Assembly: GCF_900113685.1 (NCBI RefSeq) | Contig: NZ_FOQG01000023.1 | Location: 1-52,423, forward strand | From: Nocardioides psychrotolerans | GTDB lineage: Bacteria > Actinomycetota > Actinomycetes > Propionibacteriales > Nocardioidaceae | Length of the DNA stretch: 52,423 bases | Reading direction: 5' to 3' | Part shown: positions 48,548 to 52,423 of the stretch, piece after piece | How the letters are laid out: every line of letters begins with the position of its first letter | Position numbering within the stretch: position 1 is the stretch's first letter | Translations under genes and position numbers: made by a program | Notes under the pieces: model-generated | Seen by the model: only the letters and a program-made list of their open reading frames with translations | What the model was told of the DNA's origin: nothing | The model's database searches: none

Positions 48548-50599
48548 ATGCCCCTCAAGCGACTGACCCAGCTCGGGGTGCCGGTCGGCATCGTGATGAT
48601 CGTGGTCATGCTGGTGATCCCGCTGCCGGCCGTCATCCTCGACCTGCTGATCGCCGTCAACATCACTGGCGCGCTGCTGATCCTCCTCACCGCGATGTAC
48701 GTGACGAGGCCCCTGGACTTCGCGGCGTTCCCCGCCGTGCTCCTGGTGATGACGCTCTTCCGCCTCGCGCTCAACGTCAGCGCCACCCGCCTGGTGCTGC
48801 TCGACGGCTACGCCGGCAAGGTGATCGACACCTTCGGCCACTTCGTGGTCGGTGGCTCGTTGATCGTCGGGCTGATCATCTTCGTGATCCTGCTGATCAT
48901 CCAGTTCGTCGTCATCACCAACGGCGCCGGCCGCGTGGCCGAGGTCGGCGCCCGCTTCACCCTCGACGCGATGCCCGGCAAGCAGATGGCCATCGACGCC
49001 GACCTCAACTCGGGACTGATCGACGAGGACGAGGCACGACGGCGCCGCTCCGAGGTGCACGCCGAGGCCGACTTCTACGGCTCGATGGACGGCGCGTCCA
49101 AGTTCGTCAAGGGCGACGCGATCGCCGCCATCATCATCACGATGGTCAACCTGATCGGCGGCTTCGCCATCGGGATGACCCAGAAGGGGATGAGCCCGGG
49201 CGACGCCGTCTCGACCTACAGCCTGCTCACGGTGGGCGACGGCCTGGTCTCCCAGATCCCGGCCCTGCTGCTCTCGGTCGCGACCGGGCTGATCGTCACC
49301 CGTGGCGTCGGCGACCAGGACATGGGCTCCGACATCATCCGGCAGGTCACCGCACGGCAGCTGCCGCTGCGGATCGCCGGCATCGCCGCGCTCGCGCTCT
49401 GCCTGATCCCGGGCCTGCCCAAGATCCCGTTCATCCTCACCGGCGGTGTGCTGCTGCTGATCTCCACCCGCGTCGAGCAGGACTCCGACGACGCCACGGT
49501 GACCACCCACGCGCTGGAGGCGGCCGGCCCGTCCAACGACTCCCCCGAGCACCTCGCCGCCGAGATCCGGGTGGACCCCCTCGGTCTGGAGCTGTCGGCC
49601 GACATCATCGACCTCGTCGACGCCGGCGCCGGCGGTGACCTGCTGGAGCGGGTCAAGGCACTACGCCGCAAGATCGCCACCGAGATCGGCATCGTGATCC
49701 CGCCGGTGCGCACCCGCGACAACCTCGAGCTGCCGATGAACACCTACGTCGTCAAGGTCTTCGGCATCGAGGTCGCCCGCGGCGAGGCACCGCCAGGCAC
49801 AGTCCTGGCCATCGGCGACCACCTCGGCTCCCTGCCCGGTACGCCGACCCGCGAGCCCGTCTTCGGCCTCGACGCCACCTGGATCGCCGCCGACCTGCGC
49901 GGCCAGGCCGAGCTCAGCGGCGCGACCGTCGTCGACCGGTCGGCGGTGATCACGACGCACCTCGCAGAGATCGTGACCGTCCACGCGTCGCGGCTGCTGG
50001 GACGCGAGGACGTGCGGCTGCTGACCGACGTCGTCAAGCGCACCCACCCCGTGGTCGTCGACGAGCTGACGCCAGCCCTGCTGAGCCTCGGCGAGGTGCA
50101 GCAGGTGCTCCAGGCGCTCCTCGACGAGGGGGTCTCGGTGCGCGACCTGGTCCGGATCTATGAGGCACTCTCGCTACGCGCCCCCTACGGCAAGGACCTC
50201 GACAGCCTCGTCCACGCCGTGCGCGCCGCACTCGGTCCGGCGATCGTCGCTCCCCACATCGTCGACGGCGCCCTGCACGTCATCTCCTTCGAGCCGCAGC
50301 TCGAGCAGCGCATCCTCGAGTCGCTGCGGCCCACCGAGAGCGGCATGACCGTGGTGCTCGACCCGGCCACCGCCCAGGCCGTGCTCGGCTCGCTGTCGCA
50401 GCTGCTGGTCGACGCGGAGAACCGCAACATCCGTCCGGTGCTCGTGTGCGCCCCGCAGGTCCGGGCGGCCGTGCACCGGATGGTCACCTTGGCGGTCGAC
50501 CGGCTCCCCGTCCTGTCCTACTCCGAGCTCAACGGCAACGCGCAGATCCGGTCGGTCGGCATCGTGACCGGTGAGCGCATGATGGAAGTGACCGCATGA
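48548..50599 (+). CDS. flhA: Flagellar export apparatus protein FlhA
   Basis: FlhA is the proton-driven core of the flagellar export gate and binds substrate-chaperone complexes. The 683-aa product has eight TM segments (to about residue 310) and the family signature FVVITNGAGRVAEVGARFTL then DAMPGKQMAIDADLNSGLID (the FHIPEP loop), followed by GSMDGASKFVKGDAIAAIII. The cytoplasmic domain includes HLAEIVTVHASRLLGREDVR and SLGEVQQVLQALLDEGVSVR. Length is normal. Its stop overlaps the next ATG (ATGA). Confidence 0.96.
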   Translation: MPLKRLTQLGVPVGIVMIVVMLVIPLPAVILDLLIAVNITGALLILLTAMYVTRPLDFAAFPAVLLVMTLFRLALNVSATRLVLLDGYAGKVIDTFGHFVVGGSLIVGLIIFVILLIIQFVVITNGAGRVAEVGARFTLDAMPGKQMAIDADLNSGLIDEDEARRRRSEVHAEADFYGSMDGASKFVKGDAIAAIIITMVNLIGGFAIGMTQKGMSPGDAVSTYSLLTVGDGLVSQIPALLLSVATGLIVTRGVGDQDMGSDIIRQVTARQLPLRIAGIAALALCLIPGLPKIPFILTGGVLLLISTRVEQDSDDATVTTHALEAAGPSNDSPEHLAAEIRVDPLGLELSADIIDLVDAGAGGDLLERVKALRRKIATEIGIVIPPVRTRDNLELPMNTYVVKVFGIEVARGEAPPGTVLAIGDHLGSLPGTPTREPVFGLDATWIAADLRGQAELSGATVVDRSAVITTHLAEIVTVHASRLLGREDVRLLTDVVKRTHPVVVDELTPALLSLGEVQQVLQALLDEGVSVRDLVRIYEALSLRAPYGKDLDSLVHAVRAALGPAIVAPHIVDGALHVISFEPQLEQRILESLRPTESGMTVVLDPATAQAVLGSLSQLLVDAENRNIRPVLVCAPQVRAAVHRMVTLAVDRLPVLSYSELNGNAQIRSVGIVTGERMMEVTA

Positions 50600-50892
50600 G
50601 ACTGCTCTCCCTGCCCGTTCTGGTCGCGGCAGGTGTGCTGGCCTCACCGGCCCTGTGGCATACCGCCATGACCGGGACCGTGCCCTTCGACGTCGCCGTC
50701 ATCCGCTACCTGGCGGCCGTGGTCGTCACCTGGGCCGCCCTGTCGATGGTCGGCTCGCTGGTGACCTGGGGGCCGGCAGAGGCACCGGCGCCCGGGTCCG
50801 ACGTACGAGCTGGTGGCGGGCAGCCACCTGGTTCGGACATGGGACGACCCGCAGGCGTGGCCTCCGGAGAGACCGCTCCGGCGGACGTGTAG
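50596..50892 (+). CDS. Small membrane protein coupled to flhA
   Basis: The 98-aa product has two hydrophobic segments (about 3-24, LLSLPVLVAAGVLASPALWH; and about 31-56, VAVIRYLAAVVVTWAALSMV) and a hydrophilic Gly/Pro-rich tail. I do not recognise it. The 4-nt ATGA overlap with flhA makes co-translation very likely, so it may be an accessory to the export gate. Composition matches its neighbours. Confidence 0.6.
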   Translation: MRLLSLPVLVAAGVLASPALWHTAMTGTVPFDVAVIRYLAAVVVTWAALSMVGSLVTWGPAEAPAPGSDVRAGGGQPPGSDMGRPAGVASGETAPADV

Positions 50893-50940
50893 CCGGATCA
50901 CCTGCGGGTCGGGTAGCTGCTAGGAATTCGCCAGCAGCAG

Positions 50941-50960
50941 GTCGGGCATTCCGGCCCGAC
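50941..50960. terminator. Hairpin after the flhA operon
   Basis: GTCGGGC and GCCCGAC form a perfect 7-bp stem around ATTCCG, 49 nt after the small membrane protein gene. A looser inverted repeat (GCTGCT ... AGCAGC) lies just before it. It is likely the end of the flagellar locus transcript. Confidence 0.55.
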
Positions 50961-51001
50961 ATGGTGCATGGCTGCTAGCGGGCAGCCACCTCACGCGTCC
51001 T

Positions 51002-51019
51002 CAAAGAAATCATTCTTTG
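51002..51019. repeat. A/T-rich palindrome
   Basis: CAAAGAA-ATCA-TTCTTTG is a perfect 7-bp inverted repeat with a 4-nt centre. It stands out by base composition and could be a protein-binding site; no target gene is clear. Confidence 0.4.
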
Positions 51020-51272
51020 GACCACCTCCTTTTCCCGTGTGCCACAACGGTAGGTCGGCGGGGCTCGCGGTTCAAGAGGTTTTTCACCGGGGCCGGTCAC
51101 GAGTAGCGTCAGCGCAAGATTCGGCATCACGACAACGCCGGGGTCGAGCTGGTGGCTGGTCGCCGACCGGGGTGCGACGGCTCGGCTTCATGACGACGTC
51201 GCGGCCGCTGTCGTTGCCTTCGCTGTACCTCCGCCGGCTCCTACGCTCGCTGCCCAGCCCAGGTCCTGCGGT

Positions 51273-51833
51273 TCAGCCCAGGGACTCGAGAAGCGAGCGG
51301 TAGGTCTCAGCCACCTCGCCGTCGGCGCTGGCGATCACGACCGCGGCGGGGCGCTGCGGCAGGAGGCGTTCGAGCGCCTCGTGGGACCGGGTCAGCGCCT
51401 CGTCCCCGCCGTTCGTTGCCACGATCACCCGGATCTGGTCGTGCCACGGGTCGTGCGCCTCCGCCCCTGGATCCGCCCCGCGGCGGTGGAACCGCGCCAC
51501 GGAGGCCGCAGGCGTGTCCATGAGGAAGCGTTCGACGAACTGCGCGCCGACGGCGGTGGCGCTCGCCTCGAACCGCGCCAGCTCGGTGGGGTTGGTCAAC
51601 ATCTGGGGGAGCACCACGTCGTGGCCGCGGGCGAGGTAGGCCTCGATCATGGCCAGCGCCGCGGGCCGGATGAGCGCACCGGCCTCGCCGAAGTCGCTCT
51701 CCCAGCCACCGACGAGGGTCCGGAGAACGTCGATGTCGCAGTTCAGGACGCCTGAGTGGTCGGCCACGTAGAGCCTGGCCAGCGTGGACTTCCCGATGCC
51801 GGGCGGGCCGTTGAGGTGGAGGAGGCGGCTCAC
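51273..51833 (-). CDS. P-loop ATPase / small-molecule kinase-like protein
   Basis: The 186-aa product starts MSRLLHLNGPPGIGKSTLAR, a Walker A motif (GPPGIGKST) at residues 9-17, then LNCDIDVLRTLVGGWESDFG and MIEAYLARGHDVVLPQMLTN, in the style of chloramphenicol-phosphotransferase-like or uridine-kinase-like AAA proteins. VARFHRRGADPG may be the lid. Substrate is unknown. The start is clear because the P-loop is close to the N-terminus. It lies downstream of, and overlaps, the HNH reading frame. Confidence 0.75.
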   Translation of the reverse strand: MSRLLHLNGPPGIGKSTLARLYVADHSGVLNCDIDVLRTLVGGWESDFGEAGALIRPAALAMIEAYLARGHDVVLPQMLTNPTELARFEASATAVGAQFVERFLMDTPAASVARFHRRGADPGAEAHDPWHDQIRVIVATNGGDEALTRSHEALERLLPQRPAAVVIASADGEVAETYRSLLESLG

Positions 51834-52423
51834 GACGAGCGACTCTACGACGAGACCGCGCGCCTACGCGCAGGCCTGATGAACCTCCGGCGATGAGGTC
51901 GTGGAGGAGCTGCTCGCGGGGTGTGCCGATGTCGATGTGGCCGGGTGGTGCTGGGGCGCGGGATTGGTAGGTGTGCCCGGTTGGGGTGGTGGTGGCGACG
52001 GTGTGGCGCCTGGTGCGTCCGGTGCCGGGCAGGGTCCTGGCGCGCCAGCCGAGGGCTTGTTTGGCGAGGTTGCACCTGGTGCAGAGGCCCTGGGTGTTGG
52101 TCACGGTGGTGGGGCCGCCCTCAGCCCAGTCGGTGATGTGGTCGGTCTGGGCGAGCGGGGCACCGCACCAGGGGGTGCGGCACAGGTCCATGTCGCGACG
52201 GGCGATGAACCTCGCGAGTCCTTTCGGTGCGAGGCGGGCCTGGGAGTCCATCGCGACCAGGCACCCGGTGCCGGGGGTGGTGTAGAGCCGACGGACCCAG
52301 AGCTGGGCACCGTCCAGGGCGTCGTGGGTCAAGGCCCTGGCCCAGGAGGCGGGGACGGGGCCGTAGCCGGGCAGGTGGGCTGCTTCGTGGGAGGTGTCGA
52401 AGAGGGTGCGGTCGGTCATCACG
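51307..52423 (-). CDS. HNH endonuclease (13E12/DUF222 type), C-terminal part, reading through into the kinase gene
   Basis: The window contains only the C-terminal half; the gene continues past 52423. DRTLFDTSHEAAHLPGYGPV is the usual linker after DUF222, and the HNH motif is CRTPWCGAPLAQTDHITDWA, then EGGPTTVTNTQGLCTRCNLA with the Cys pairs. Credible sequence ends near HIDIGTPREQLLHDLIAGGS (about 51885). The frame then has no stop and runs about 575 nt further to 51307, through and past the kinase start, with Arg/Pro-rich nonsense. A lost stop or small frameshift near 51850-51890 is likely. Confidence 0.6.
   Translation of the reverse strand, partial: VMTDRTLFDTSHEAAHLPGYGPVPASWARALTHDALDGAQLWVRRLYTTPGTGCLVAMDSQARLAPKGLARFIARRDMDLCRTPWCGAPLAQTDHITDWAEGGPTTVTNTQGLCTRCNLAKQALGWRARTLPGTGRTRRHTVATTTPTGHTYQSRAPAPPGHIDIGTPREQLLHDLIAGGSSGLRVGARSRRRVARREPPPPPQRPARHREVHAGQALRGRPLRRPELRHRRSPDPRRWLGERLRRGRCAHPARGAGHDRGLPRPRPRRGAPPDVDQPHRAGAVRGERHRRRRAVRRTLPHGHACGLRGAVPPPRGGSRGGGARPVARPDPGDRGNERRGRGADPVPRGARTPPAAAPRRGRDRQRRRRGG

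Larger units (their letters stand above)
50893..51272. other. Gene-poor region between the flagellar locus and the minus-strand genes
   Basis: No convincing coding frame: the plus-strand open frame 50968-51303 lacks protein-like composition. It holds two palindromes (50941-50960 and 51002-51019) and a patch that is A/T-rich compared with the rest of the window (about 51001-51035). I see nothing recognisable in 51040-51270. Confidence 0.5.

Noticed and set aside
50968..51303. Plus-strand frame of 111 codons in the gap after the flagellar locus
   Set aside because: Composition is not protein-like, it crosses an A/T-rich palindrome, and no ribosome site is visible.

Overview
This is a high-GC actinobacterial chromosome segment. 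The flagellar set lacks P- and L-ring genes, as in a Gram-positive. An IdeR/DtxR-type regulator, a 13E12-type HNH protein and the style of the housekeeping genes all suggest Nocardioidaceae; Nocardioides or a close relative is my inference from gene style, not a database result.

Layout. (1) 1-1642 is accessory DNA: the 5' part of an IS3-family element, a small toxin-antitoxin-like pair whose second gene carries a one-base frameshift, a tandem 12-bp repeat, and a bare 3' end of a tRNA gene that looks like the att scar of an integrated element. (2) 1857-12976 is housekeeping: a lipoprotein, YibE/F, a saccharopine dehydrogenase-like reductase, DUF2277, a sirtuin, an IdeR-like regulator, a photolyase, a hotdog protein, a GH13 glucosidase and an MFS/MarR pair with a candidate operator. 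(3) 13141-18242 (minus) is cheA-cheW-mcp; the MCP is split by a deletion inside a tandemly duplicated GAF domain. (4) 18345-21899 (minus) is flgN-flgK-flgL-fliW-csrA. (5) 22160-26594 (plus) is fliA, fliC, fliD, fliS and a fliT-like gene. (6) cheB (minus) is divergent from cheR-cheY-cheX-cheY-orf (plus). (7) 30528-40263 is flgB-flgC-fliE-fliF-fliG-fliH-fliI-fliJ, then a fused NlpC/P60-SLT wall hydrolase, fliK-flgD-flgE. (8) 40411-50892 is flbD-motA-motB-fliL, fliM-fliN-fliO-fliP-fliQ-fliR-flhB, flhA and a small membrane protein. (9) 51273-52423 (minus) holds a P-loop kinase-like gene and part of an HNH endonuclease gene.

The main regulatory signal is a bipartite motif, CTCA(G/A)N-N15-(C/T)CGAT(A/C/G). 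It lies upstream of flgN (with N16), cheA, fliC, cheB, cheR, flgB, flbD, fliM and flhA, in the correct orientation each time. I read it as the promoter of the FliA sigma factor encoded here. At cheB, cheR and fliM the -10 half ends exactly 8 nt before a GTG start, which predicts leaderless mRNAs and settles those starts. The fliC leader carries a hairpin with ACGGA in its loop plus a GGA at the Shine-Dalgarno sequence. With csrA and fliW next door, this points to a CsrA-FliW-flagellin translational switch like that of Bacillus.

Other unusual points: a 23-nt repeat family that occurs as an intergenic hairpin after the mcp gene and as in-frame coding copies within fliK; collagen-like Gly-X-Y tracts in FliP and FliK; a FliM without an obvious CheY-binding N-terminal peptide; and a CheA with two CheW-like domains.
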